A DNA stretch of 64,000 bases from contig NZ_FORV01000001.1 of NCBI RefSeq assembly GCF_900114095.1, forward strand, positions 434,001 through 498,000, given 5' to 3'. This DNA comes from Sphingomonas sp. NFR04 (GTDB lineage Bacteria; Pseudomonadota; Alphaproteobacteria; Sphingomonadales; Sphingomonadaceae). Positions within the stretch are counted from its first letter, which is position 1. Every line of letters starts with the position of its first letter. The translations under genes and the position numbers were made by a program. This document shows positions 36,539 through 45,401 of this stretch, piece after piece. The notes beneath the pieces were generated by a model. That model was not told where the DNA came from and ran no database searches. It saw only the letters and a program-made list of their open reading frames with translations.

Positions 36539-38578
36539 TTACTTGGGCATGCCCGTCAGCCCGCTCGCCTTGCGCAGCGCGTCGCCGTCGAGGCGATAGC
36601 CGTCGAGGAACACGGTCCGCACATGGCGCAGGTCGCCGATGTCCTTGGAGACATCGCCTTCGACGAGGATGATGTCCGCCGTCTTGCCCGGCGCGATCGC
36701 GCCGACGCGGTCGTCCATCCCCACCATCCGCGCAGGCACGATGGTCGCGGTCTGCAGCGCCTCGACATTGGTAAGACCAGCCTGCTGGTACAGCTCGAGT
36801 TCGCGGACCAGTTCGAGGCCATAGCCGTCGGTGCCGGCGACGATCGGCACGCCCGCCTTGTGCAGACGTCCGACCACTTCGACCATCTTGTCGAAGCTCT
36901 TGCGGAAATCGGCGCGGGTCAGACCGCCGAACAGCGGATAGCCGCCGATCTTCCAGCCGCGCGCAACCGCAGGCGGCGCGACGTCGACATAGGCGGCATA
37001 TTCGGGCGGCACCGTGCTGCCGTCCGAGGTCATCAGCGGCTCCCACACGGTCAGCGTCGGGTCGATGATCGTCTTGCGCTTGGCGAGCTCGGCATAGAAG
37101 GCGCGCAGCTCGGGAGAGTCGAGGTCGAGGTCCTTGCCGTACTTGGCCGGCCCCTCCAGCCGCGCGGCGGTGTTGGCCTTGTCGACCACGTCCTGCGGCA
37201 TCGCCTGCATGAGGATGAAGTTGATGTGGGTGACCTCGTCATAGCCCGCGCGCACCGCATCGAGCGGCCGCATATGCGCGGGCACATGGCCGTGGACGTG
37301 CAGCCCCAGCTTGTGCGCCTCGGCCGCGGCAGGCGCGATCCAGGCCGGGTCCATCGAGGTGTAGAACTTCACCCCCCACATGCCCGCCGCCTTGATCTTG
37401 TCGACCGCCGCGACCGCCTCAGCCGCCGACGAGACGGTCAGCGCGCCCTGCGCCGCCAGCGGATCCTTCTTGTCGATGATCACCGAGACCTTGCCGTCGG
37501 GCGCGAGCAGGTCGCCGGCGGCGCGACGCTTGAAGATGCTCTGCGCGTCCTCGATCGACGAGCCGGGGCTGCGATAATTGGTCATGCCGGTGGCGACGTT
37601 CTGCAGCAGGTTCCAGTCGTCGCCGACATGCTGGTGCGAATCCCACAGGCCGGGCAGCAGCGTACGGCCCTTTCCGTCGAGCACCGTAGCCCCCGCCGGT
37701 GCCGCGATGCTGCCCGCCGGCCCGACCTTCGCCACCTTGCCGTCGGTGATCAGCACGGCCTGGTCGGGCACATAGGTCCCGGCAACCGAGTCGAACAGCA
37801 GCACATGGTCTACCAGCGTCGGCGTGCGGTTCGCCGGCACGAGGAAGCGGTGCGCCACGCCGCGCACCATCTCCGCCGCTTCCCTGTCCTGCACTTCCTT
37901 CAGCTTCGGGCCCGCCGCCTCATAGCCCTCGGGGAGCAGCGACATGCCGCCGGCCATCCCGAAGAAACGGTTCTGCGCATCGAGCCACACCGGCGAGGGC
38001 GAGAAGCCGGTGCCGGTGACATAGGCGAGCTTCAGCGTCTTCTTGCCGCCCGGCCCGTCAATCTCCACCGCCTTGCCGATGCTGATGCTGGCATGGCCGC
38101 TCGGCAGCAGGTCGATCCCCGCCGACCCCGCCGCGACCAGCGCGTTGACGTTGTTCTCGAACGCCAGCCAAGGGCCACCATAGCTGCTGTAGCGCGCCTT
38201 GCCGAACGGCTTCTCGCCCGAATCGACGGCCGTCTTCCAGCGCGCGACGCCTCCGGCATCGACGGTGAAGGTCTCGGTCGCATCGCCGCTGTCGGTAAAG
38301 CCGCGCACGGCGAGATCGACCGGCCGCTGGTCTGGCCCCAGCTTCACCACCTCGTCGGTTTCGGTGATCCAGCCGCGCAGCGACATCGACATGCGATAGG
38401 CGATCCGCCCGTCGGCCAGGGTCCAAGCCCACACGTCACCATGCTTCCCGGCCGTCGAGGTGATGGTGAAGTGCCGCGCGCCCGCGGGCGGCGTCATTAG
38501 CTCCGCCTTCTGCGTCTGCGCGGCGGCAGGCAGAATGGCCGCGGTGGCGAGCAGAAGCCCAAGACGAAGTGCGTGCAT
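36539..38578 (-). CDS. exported amidohydrolase-family protein with large N-terminal domain
   Basis: A 679-residue protein with a signal peptide (about 1-21, ending PAAAQ). The C-terminal half is an amidohydrolase fold: VLDGKGRTLLPGLWDSHQHVG contains the paired metal histidines, HVHGHVPAH provides further ligands, and GTDGYG the active aspartate. The N-terminal 300 residues form a separate domain that resembles no family I recognise. It may hydrolyse a peptide or cyclic amide in the periplasm. It is divergent from the TonB receptor at 39014, and a LacI-like operator candidate lies in the gap, but a substrate cannot be named. Confidence 0.75.
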   Translation of the reverse strand: MHALRLGLLLATAAILPAAAQTQKAELMTPPAGARHFTITSTAGKHGDVWAWTLADGRIAYRMSMSLRGWITETDEVVKLGPDQRPVDLAVRGFTDSGDATETFTVDAGGVARWKTAVDSGEKPFGKARYSSYGGPWLAFENNVNALVAAGSAGIDLLPSGHASISIGKAVEIDGPGGKKTLKLAYVTGTGFSPSPVWLDAQNRFFGMAGGMSLLPEGYEAAGPKLKEVQDREAAEMVRGVAHRFLVPANRTPTLVDHVLLFDSVAGTYVPDQAVLITDGKVAKVGPAGSIAAPAGATVLDGKGRTLLPGLWDSHQHVGDDWNLLQNVATGMTNYRSPGSSIEDAQSIFKRRAAGDLLAPDGKVSVIIDKKDPLAAQGALTVSSAAEAVAAVDKIKAAGMWGVKFYTSMDPAWIAPAAAEAHKLGLHVHGHVPAHMRPLDAVRAGYDEVTHINFILMQAMPQDVVDKANTAARLEGPAKYGKDLDLDSPELRAFYAELAKRKTIIDPTLTVWEPLMTSDGSTVPPEYAAYVDVAPPAVARGWKIGGYPLFGGLTRADFRKSFDKMVEVVGRLHKAGVPIVAGTDGYGLELVRELELYQQAGLTNVEALQTATIVPARMVGMDDRVGAIAPGKTADIILVEGDVSKDIGDLRHVRTVFLDGYRLDGDALRKASGLTGMPK

Positions 38579-39013
38579 GCGATGGTCCCTCCCAGTGATT
38601 CCATGGTCTGGCACGCCGCCGCGCGCGACACAATTGTTCCGCGCCCACAGAGGTGTTGCTGCAAAACCTCGCATGGCGTCAAACCGCATGGCCTGACCAA
38701 CGGCCCATTGACGGCCAGACCAAAGCGTGGAAGATACCGCTAACATGACGCTGGCAGAATAAGTCGGCGCGGACCCGGGAAGAGGATGGATGAGCCGATC
38801 AACGCATGTGATGCCGAGCGAATGGATCGCAAGGGCCGGCGTTGCAGGCGGCGCCGATCCACCCTGACCCGGCACTTCTGAACCAACAGCGCGAACGAAC
38901 CTCCTCCCTGCGGCCACTCCGTGCGTCCGCTGTCGGAGCATATCGTCCGCGACGATAGACACGTTGAAGGAAAGGACCGGCCGCGCGCCGGACCGCTTCG
39001 AGGGGACCTGAAC
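38579..39013. promoter_or_regulatory. 435-base divergent promoter region
   Basis: The gap separates the amidohydrolase (leftward) from the TonB receptor (rightward) and should hold both promoters. No gene was seen. A partial match to TGATACCGGTATCA is at 38732-38745 (listed separately). Nothing else is recognised. Confidence 0.4.
38732..38745. promoter_or_regulatory. candidate LacI-type operator copy
   Basis: AGATACCGCTAACA matches the perfect palindrome TGATACCGGTATCA (50825-50838) at 11 of 14 positions. It lies in the gap shared by the amidohydrolase and the receptor at 39014. This would tie the receptor to the uronate regulon if real. Confidence 0.4.
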
Positions 39014-42000
39014 ATGACCAATATTTCCCGCAGTTTCCGCCCTGCCCGCACCGCCCTGCTGTGCGCCACCATCCTGAGCGCCACCTGCGCCTCCACCGCC
39101 TGGGCGCAGAGCACGCCGCCCGCCGGGGAGACCGCGCCGGACGCACCCTCCGTCTCGCCCCAGTCGGGCGAAGCGCCGGTGATCGGCGGCAGCGAGCAGG
39201 AAATCGTCGTCACCGGCTATCGCTCGTCGCTGGCCAAGGCGGTCAACGCCAAGCGTGATGCCACCGGTTTCACCGACTCGATCTTCGCCGAGGACATCGG
39301 CAAGTTCCCCGACACCAACATCGCCGAATCATTCAACCGCATCCCGGGCATCACCATCACCCGCGACGTGACCGGCGAAGGCGTCAACGTCGCGATCCGC
39401 GGCCTCGGCTCGAACTTCACCAACGTCACCCTGAACGGCGCGCCGATCGCGGTCGCCTCGTCGGGCGGTACCGACGCGCAGGGCACCGATCGCTCGGTCG
39501 ACCTCAGCTTCTTCCCGACCGACCTGTTCACCAAGCTGACCGTCAACAAGAGCTATACCGCCGACCTGCTCGAGGGCGGCGCGGCGGGTAACGTCGACCT
39601 GCGCTCGGCACGCCCGTTCGATCGCGCGGACTCGTTCCTCGCCTACAATATCCAGGGCTCGAACCAGGAGCCGGCGAAGCAGATCGGCGGCCGCGGCTCG
39701 CTGATCGGCAGCTGGCACAACGACACGATCGGCATCCTCGCCGGCGTCTCGGCGCAGCGGCTGTTCACCCGTACCAAGGGCTTCGAGACGATCGGCTATA
39801 CCAACCCGGCGCTCACTGCCGCGCAGTGCGGCGCGGGCAACACCTGCAACGCTACCGGTGGCGGCAACTGGACGATCCCGGCGGTGGTGCCTGCGGGCGC
39901 TGGCGCAGGGCTGGTGGCTGGGACGACGATTGATCGCGCCTTCCTGCTCGCCAACAATCCCGGCGCGACGATCCAGCAGATCGACAACGGCCTGATCCCG
40001 CGTCTCGGCCGCATCGCCGACATCCGGGGCCCGCGCGACCGGATCAACGCGATCCTCAGCGCCGAGTATCGCCCGTCCGACACGCTGCATTTCTACATCG
40101 ACGGCCTGTACGGCTATAAGCACAACGAGCTGATCCGCGAGGACATGGCGTGGGTGGGCCGCAACGGCGCCTCCATCCCCACCAACCTGAAGTTCGACAA
40201 GTCGGACTGCAGCGCGGGCTGCACGGTCACCAGCGGTACCTTCGCCAACACCCAGTTCTTCGACGAATTCCGCCCCTATTACGAGACCACGGAGCTGTGG
40301 AGCGTCAATCCGGGCGCCGAATGGGAGATCAACGACAAGCTGAAGGCAACGCTGCAGGGCAATTACGCCCGCTCGACCTTCCACCGCGAGAGCCCGACCG
40401 TGGGCGGCATGACCCCGCTCGGCCAGGGCGGCACCGTCACCTATACCAACAATGGCGGCATCCCGGACATCAAGAGCAGCCTGGATCTCAATAACCCGGC
40501 CAATTTCGGCTGGTACACCGGTGCGCGCCTCAACATGCAGGACGAGCGCCGGCTCAACAAGAACAAGGGTGTGCGCGGCGACCTCACCTGGGGCGATCGC
40601 GCGCTGAGCCTGAAGGTCGGCGGCGCATATGACGACGTCTCGCGCCGGATCCGCGGCTATGACAACAGCCAGGCTTGGCAGAACGCGGTTTGCGGCAACA
40701 ACCCGAGCGTCAACCTGCCGAGCCCCAACGGCCAGCCGCCCTGCGAGGGCCTGAACCAGCCGGGCGCCGCACCGGCCGGCTACCCGACCTATCCGGGCTA
40801 TGGCACCGGCTATACCGCCGGGCAGAGCGGGCCGATCACCTATGCCGGCTCGCTGATCCCGAACGCCGCCTTCCCGAGCTATCTGAAGCCCGGCCCCGCC
40901 GGTTTCGTGACGGTCGACTGGGATGCGTTCCGCAAGGCCAGCAACTATGACTATTTCCACGACAACACGCCGGAAAGCGGCGGTTCGAACACCGGCGCCA
41001 GCGGCGGCCTGATCCGCGAAGTCGTCAAGTCGGCCTTCGCGACGGTGAATGGCGAGCAGGAAGTCGGCGGCAACATGCTGCGGTTCAATGTCGGCCTGCG
41101 GTACGTGAACACGATCCAGACGATCGAAGGCCGCGTCTCGGTCGCCGATCCGCGCAACAGCACTGCGGCCGGCACCCAGATCCCCGACGGCAGCCGCTAT
41201 CCGAACCTGGTCACCATCGTCTCCACCCGCAACAACTATACCAAGTGGCTGCCGGCAGCGACGGTCGCCTATGACGTCAGTCAGCACGCGGTGGTTCGCC
41301 TCGCCGCGTCGAAGACGATGACTCGTCCGGATCCCTCGGCACAGCTGCCGGGCGTGAGCTTCGGCGCGCCTTCGGCCGACCAGGCGACGATCGGCAACCC
41401 GGCGCTGCAGCCCTATATCTCGACCAATATCGACCTGGGCTTCGAATATTATACCGGGCGCGATGGCGTCATCAGCTTCAACGCCTTCCGCAAGTCGATC
41501 AAGGGCTTCACCAACAACTCCAACACCACGGTGCCGTTCTCTGCGCTGGCGCAGTATGGCATCACCTACGACACGCTGAACCCGACCCAGCAAATCGCGC
41601 TCAATTCGCGTGGCGGACCGACCCAGGCGACGGTGCTGGTTACCAGCCAGGTCAACGTGCCGAACAAGCTGAAGATCAACGGCCTGGAATTCCAGTGGGT
41701 CCAGCCGCTCGACTTCCTCACCGAGAAGCTCGGCTTCCGCGGCTTCGGCTTCAACGCCAATGCCACGATCGTCGACCAGACCAGCGACGGTCCCGCACAG
41801 GCGTTCGGCGTGGCGCCGTTCACCTACAACATCACCGGCTATTATGAGCGGAACGGTGTGATGCTGCGCGTCTCGACCACCTCGCGCGAGGGCTCGCAGA
41901 GCAGCGGCAATTCGCAGAACAGCATCCCGGCAGCGGCGCTGTTCAATTCCGACTACACCACCTGGGACTTCTCCTCGGCCTTCGATCTCGACAAGATCTT

Positions 42001-42148
42001 CGGCGTGAAGAAGGCGCCGCAGCTGACGATCAACGTGTCGAACTTCACCAACGCGACGCTGCGTTCCTACTTCCAGTTCCCGAACGCGACGTTCACCTCG
42101 TACAAGCCCGGTCGCCAGTTCCTGGTCGGCCTGCGCGGCAGCTTCTGA
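39014..42148 (+). CDS. TonB-dependent receptor, probably for uronate/pectin oligosaccharides
   Basis: Receptor of 1044 aa. The ATG at 39014 has a gggga site and gives a signal peptide ending TAWAQ. The mature part has EIVVTGYRSSLAKAV. The plug has AEDIGKFPDTNIAESFNRI, GITITRD and VAIRGLGSNFTNV. The barrel ends LVGLRGSF. It is placed next to the uronate operon and near a candidate operator of that regulon, so it may import oligogalacturonides or related acids. A terminator follows at 42161. It is not clear which ligand binds. Confidence 0.88.
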   Translation: MTNISRSFRPARTALLCATILSATCASTAWAQSTPPAGETAPDAPSVSPQSGEAPVIGGSEQEIVVTGYRSSLAKAVNAKRDATGFTDSIFAEDIGKFPDTNIAESFNRIPGITITRDVTGEGVNVAIRGLGSNFTNVTLNGAPIAVASSGGTDAQGTDRSVDLSFFPTDLFTKLTVNKSYTADLLEGGAAGNVDLRSARPFDRADSFLAYNIQGSNQEPAKQIGGRGSLIGSWHNDTIGILAGVSAQRLFTRTKGFETIGYTNPALTAAQCGAGNTCNATGGGNWTIPAVVPAGAGAGLVAGTTIDRAFLLANNPGATIQQIDNGLIPRLGRIADIRGPRDRINAILSAEYRPSDTLHFYIDGLYGYKHNELIREDMAWVGRNGASIPTNLKFDKSDCSAGCTVTSGTFANTQFFDEFRPYYETTELWSVNPGAEWEINDKLKATLQGNYARSTFHRESPTVGGMTPLGQGGTVTYTNNGGIPDIKSSLDLNNPANFGWYTGARLNMQDERRLNKNKGVRGDLTWGDRALSLKVGGAYDDVSRRIRGYDNSQAWQNAVCGNNPSVNLPSPNGQPPCEGLNQPGAAPAGYPTYPGYGTGYTAGQSGPITYAGSLIPNAAFPSYLKPGPAGFVTVDWDAFRKASNYDYFHDNTPESGGSNTGASGGLIREVVKSAFATVNGEQEVGGNMLRFNVGLRYVNTIQTIEGRVSVADPRNSTAAGTQIPDGSRYPNLVTIVSTRNNYTKWLPAATVAYDVSQHAVVRLAASKTMTRPDPSAQLPGVSFGAPSADQATIGNPALQPYISTNIDLGFEYYTGRDGVISFNAFRKSIKGFTNNSNTTVPFSALAQYGITYDTLNPTQQIALNSRGGPTQATVLVTSQVNVPNKLKINGLEFQWVQPLDFLTEKLGFRGFGFNANATIVDQTSDGPAQAFGVAPFTYNITGYYERNGVMLRVSTTSREGSQSSGNSQNSIPAAALFNSDYTTWDFSSAFDLDKIFGVKKAPQLTINVSNFTNATLRSYFQFPNATFTSYKPGRQFLVGLRGSF

Positions 42149-42160
42149 CGCGCGATATTG

Positions 42161-42194
42161 GGGGCGGCCGTGCAGGCGGCCGCCCCTCTTTCTT
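42161..42194 (+). terminator. Rho-independent terminator of the TonB receptor gene
   Basis: A 10-base stem (ggggcggccg / cggccgcccc) with loop tgcagg is followed by tctttctt, 12 bases after the receptor stop. A classic terminator layout. It faces the convergent AidA-like gene, whose stop is at 42198. Confidence 0.75.
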
Positions 42195-42197
42195 CGG

Positions 42198-42746
42198 TTA
42201 TCCGAGAACCTGGACCGTGGGGTCCCAGTAATAATAGCCCAGCGTCGCGAGGCTGCCGCTGGTGCTCATCTGCACGACCTGGAACCAGACCTGATATCCT
42301 TCCGTCCCCGGCGCCAGCACGTTTGATGTCATGAAATATTGATATTGCTGCGTCGGCGTCCACGTCGGGTTGGTCGTGCTCTGCTGCGGCGGCGGCACCG
42401 GCACCGTCGGTTGCGCGGTGAGGCCGACGGGCGTCGTCATGACGGTGTTGCCGGAAAATTGCGCGATATTGTAGGGGATGCAGTAGGTCGGCTGATCCCC
42501 CGAGAGGGTGACAGCGTACCAGTTAACGGTATCCCCCACCGTTGCATTGATGACCAGGTTCGGCGTCGCATTACCTGCGTTCTGGACCGGTTGCGCAAGA
42601 TATTGCTGCTCCGTGATCATGTAGGCGAAATATGGCGGCGAAGGTGGATGCGCCAGGCCCGTCGGCTGGGTTGGACTGCTGCTCGGCGAGCCAGCGCTCA
42701 GAACTGCCTGCGCATCGAACACCATCACGATGTTTATCTGTGCCAT
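42198..42746 (-). CDS. AidA/PixA-family inclusion-body protein
   Basis: A 182-residue protein beginning MAQINIVMVFDAQAV and resembling the AidA/PixA family. PixA forms cytoplasmic inclusions in Xenorhabdus, and AidA is known in Ralstonia and Burkholderia relatives. Further strands (TVGDTVNWYAVTLSGDQPTY, FQVVQMSTSGSLATLGYYYW) fit the beta-rich fold. The ATG has a gagagagaa site. The function is poorly defined. An AT-richer region with two TTCA-N3-TGAA repeats lies upstream. It converges on the receptor gene and shares its terminator region. Confidence 0.78.
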   Translation of the reverse strand: MAQINIVMVFDAQAVLSAGSPSSSPTQPTGLAHPPSPPYFAYMITEQQYLAQPVQNAGNATPNLVINATVGDTVNWYAVTLSGDQPTYCIPYNIAQFSGNTVMTTPVGLTAQPTVPVPPPQQSTTNPTWTPTQQYQYFMTSNVLAPGTEGYQVWFQVVQMSTSGSLATLGYYYWDPTVQVLG

Positions 42747-42846
42747 TCTTCTCTCTCCCTTGTCATGCACTTCAATCATGTCGCGCACCCTGTTTTGTTT
42801 GGCGCGTGATATGATGCGGCCGTCGAGCGGAGCAATGGCATCTTAC

Positions 42847-42919
42847 TTCAATATGAATGATGACAGATCAACATCTACCCTTTCGCGACCACATAGCTGT
42901 CGCGCAGGTTCATATTGAA
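42847..42919. repeat. two TTCA-N3-TGAA palindromes upstream of aidA-like gene
   Basis: TTCAATATGAA at 42847-42857 and its reverse complement TTCATATTGAA at 42909-42919 (extended to GTTCATATTGAAC, 42908-42920). Each is itself a palindrome, and centre-to-centre spacing is 62 bases, near six helical turns. They may be paired sites for one regulator acting on the AidA-like gene. Confidence 0.4.
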
Positions 42920-43037
42920 CGCTATTATTCATCCAGTTCTGCATCTGTACGTACCATGCCCGTTGTGGTGCTTGAACTGGTGATTCGGAGATCGGAAGCG
43001 CCGAGCGGCGTGGCTGAAGCAGGCGATCCTGCAGCCC

Positions 43038-43160
43038 ATGGCGCAGGCTCGGCAGTTCCGTGCAGCCGATCGCAGCGCCGAACTGTTCGCGTCATTCTGG
43101 TCCGATTTGTTCAACGTCGCCCATGCCGCCGAAGTGGCGCGCGCAAGGGCCCCGCCATGA
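43038..43160 (+). other. possible short or degraded coding remnant
   Basis: A plus-strand frame runs open for about 57 codons to a stop at 43158-43160, with a protein-like composition (AELFASFWSDLFNVAH near the end). The only ATG gives 40 residues, and no ribosome site precedes it. It may be a fragment of a lost gene or chance. Confidence 0.2.
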
Positions 43161-43196
43161 TCTACGGTTTGCCGGCGCTCGACGAATGCGGCCCGC

Positions 43197-44234
43197 TCAG
43201 TCGCTCCCCGGCCGCGGCGGCGCTACCGAGGCGCGGTGGACCAGGGTCGAGGGAAACAGCGACGGTTCTTCCACCCCCTGCTCGTCGCCGAAGAAATCGG
43301 CCAGCAGCTTGAGCGCCGCCGATCGCCCCATCGAGACGATCGGCCAGTGCACCGTCGTCAGCGGCGGCCAGATATGCGCGGCGATCGCGGTGTCATCGAA
43401 GCCGATGATCGACAGGTCCTCGGGCACGCTCATTCCGCGCCGCCGTGCCGCGTGGAGCGTTGCCGCGGCCATCTCGTCGTTGCAGGAGAAGATGGCGGTG
43501 GGGCGCGGCGAGAGGTCCAGCAGCCGGTCGGCGGCGGCCAGCCCGCTCTCGAACGTATAGGTACCCTCGGCGATCATGCTGCGCGGCAGCTTGATGCCGG
43601 CCTCGCGCAGCGCCTGCTCGAAGCCCTTGCGCCGTTCGCGCGCCGAGCGGAAGCCGTGCGGGCCCGCGATCAGCCCGATCCGGCGATGGCCGAGCGTGAT
43701 CAGGTGCTGCACCGCCTCCACCACCACCTCGCAATCGTTGGAAGCGACCATGTGCTCGGGCGTGTCGAGCGTCGTCGACCCCATGCGGACATAGCGGGTA
43801 CCCAGGCTCTGGCAGAGCTCGGCCAGCATATCGTTCTCGGAAACCGGGGGCAGGATCAGCACGCCGTACAGCCGCTGCCGCTCGAGAAAGGCGCGCACGT
43901 CCGCCAGCATCGTCGAGGACCCGCGATCGATCGGGCGGACGATCAGCTCGAACTCGGTGTCGCGGATCGCTTCCAGGATGCCCGCCTGGACGTTCATCAC
44001 CATCTGCGCATTGGGGTTGTCGTGGATCAGCCCGAGCAGGAAATTGTGCCGCAGCGCCAGGGCGCGCGCCTGGACATTGGGGATATAGCCCAGATCGGCG
44101 ATCACCGCCTCCACCTTGGCGCGGGTGTCCTGGTTCAGGAGCGGCGAGCGATTGATGACCCGGCTGACGGTTTTCTTGGAAACGCCGGCGATGCGGGCGA
44201 CGTCGTTGATGGTGGGCTTGCCCGTCTTCTCCAT
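43197..44234 (-). CDS. LacI-family regulator of the uronate locus
   Basis: LacI-type protein of 345 aa. The helix-turn-helix is INDVARIAGVSKKTVSRVIN, then the sugar-binding domain with LSIIGFDDTAIAAHIWPPLT near residue 280. It is the last gene of the reverse operon after kdgK. It is the best candidate to bind TGATACCGGTATCA-type sites upstream of the first gene, kduI and perhaps the receptor. The inducer might be KDG or a uronate, inferred from context. Confidence 0.9.
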   Translation of the reverse strand: MEKTGKPTINDVARIAGVSKKTVSRVINRSPLLNQDTRAKVEAVIADLGYIPNVQARALALRHNFLLGLIHDNPNAQMVMNVQAGILEAIRDTEFELIVRPIDRGSSTMLADVRAFLERQRLYGVLILPPVSENDMLAELCQSLGTRYVRMGSTTLDTPEHMVASNDCEVVVEAVQHLITLGHRRIGLIAGPHGFRSARERRKGFEQALREAGIKLPRSMIAEGTYTFESGLAAADRLLDLSPRPTAIFSCNDEMAAATLHAARRRGMSVPEDLSIIGFDDTAIAAHIWPPLTTVHWPIVSMGRSAALKLLADFFGDEQGVEEPSLFPSTLVHRASVAPPRPGSD

Positions 44235-44396
44235 GCCGTCATGCTATACGGCGGCGGCAGCGATGGCGATAGGCGAACGACTCGCCGGATACCGGGTGGA
44301 CAACGACGTCCAGCTGCCCAAATCGACACAGCAGGCGGGCCAAACGCGCGGTGCCATTCGGGCGCGACATCGCCCGCCGACACCGCGCGCGGTGCA

Positions 44397-45401
44397 TTAC
44401 CGCCGTACGTCGAGCCCACCCTCCGCAAAAGCGGCGAGGTCGGCCCGGGTGAACAGGCTGGCGTCGCCCGGCAGCGAGTGCTTTAGCGCGGTCAGCGCCA
44501 GCCCGGCCTCGGCCATGGCGCGGGCGTCGCCGCCCTCGAGCAGCCCGTGGAGCACGCCTGCCGCAAAGGCGTCGCCGCCGCCGATCCGGTCGACGATGCC
44601 GCTGACGCGCAGTTCCTCGGTCTGGTGCCCGCCTTCGCGGGTGTCGACGCGCGCGGCGATGCGGTGGCTGTCGACATCGTCAACGTGGCGCGCAGTCGAG
44701 GCGATCAGCTGGAGCTTGGGGAAGGCCGCGAACGCCGCCTCGGACGCTTCGCGGCGGCGATCGGCGCCGTCGCCCGGGAAGTGCTCGCCGAGCAGCAGCG
44801 AGATGTCGCGGTGGTTGCCGAACAGCACGTCGGCATGGCGAATCAGCTGGGTCAGCACGCCGCGCGGATCGCTGTCCCAGGCCTCCCACAGCTTGGCGCG
44901 GTAGTTGCCATCGAACGACAGCGCGATCCCGCGCGCGCTCGCCGCCTCGGCCGCGGCGATGGCGGCGGCGGCGGTGTTCGGCCCCAGCGCGGGCGTGATG
45001 CCCGAGAGATGCAGCCGGGTCGCGCCGTCGAGCAGCGCGTCCCAGTCCCAGCTTTCCGCGGGCCGCGTCGCAAACACCGAGTTCGCACGGTCGTAGACGA
45101 TCTCCGACGACCGCAATCCCGCGCCGGGCGTGAGGAAGTAGAGCCCCATCCGGCCCGCCCCGGCCTGCACGCGCCGCGTATCGACTCCGCGCCGGCGCAG
45201 TTCGCCCACCGCCGCCGCGCCCAGCGGATTGTCTGCCACCGCGCTGATCATCGCCACATCATGCCCCAGGCAGGCGAGGCCGGTCGCGACATTCGCCTCG
45301 GCCCCCGCGATCGCCACGTCGAGCTTGGGCGTCTGCAGCAGCAGCTCGCGGCCCGGCGGCGACAGCCGCAGCATCATTTCCCCAAAGAATGCGAATGTCA
45401 T
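44397..45401 (-). CDS. kdgK: 2-dehydro-3-deoxygluconokinase
   Basis: PfkB-family kinase of 334 aa. The opening (FFGEMMLRLSPPGRELLLQT) and the GGGDAFAAGVLHGLL motif with catalytic Asp277 match KdgK. It phosphorylates KDG to KDPG, which the Entner-Doudoroff aldolase then splits. The ATG overlaps kduD by four bases. Gene order kduI-kduD-kdgK is a complete route from 5-keto-4-deoxyuronate to KDPG. Confidence 0.9.
   Translation of the reverse strand: MTFAFFGEMMLRLSPPGRELLLQTPKLDVAIAGAEANVATGLACLGHDVAMISAVADNPLGAAAVGELRRRGVDTRRVQAGAGRMGLYFLTPGAGLRSSEIVYDRANSVFATRPAESWDWDALLDGATRLHLSGITPALGPNTAAAAIAAAEAASARGIALSFDGNYRAKLWEAWDSDPRGVLTQLIRHADVLFGNHRDISLLLGEHFPGDGADRRREASEAAFAAFPKLQLIASTARHVDDVDSHRIAARVDTREGGHQTEELRVSGIVDRIGGGDAFAAGVLHGLLEGGDARAMAEAGLALTALKHSLPGDASLFTRADLAAFAEGGLDVRR

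Larger units (their letters stand above)
42747..43196. promoter_or_regulatory. 450-base region upstream of AidA and downstream of LacI
   Basis: No complete gene is recognised. The left half is AT-richer than its neighbours and holds the paired TTCA-N3-TGAA repeats. The right part contains an open stretch on the plus strand ending at 43160 that may be a remnant (listed separately). Confidence 0.4.

Noticed and set aside
44287..44300. GGATACCGGGTGGA as a further copy of the uronate operator upstream of the LacI gene
   Set aside because: Only nine of 14 positions match and one half-site is missing.
44381..44394. Palindrome CACCGCGCGCGGTG beside the kdgK stop as an operator
   Set aside because: Made of simple CG alternation, placed after the gene, and not repeated elsewhere.
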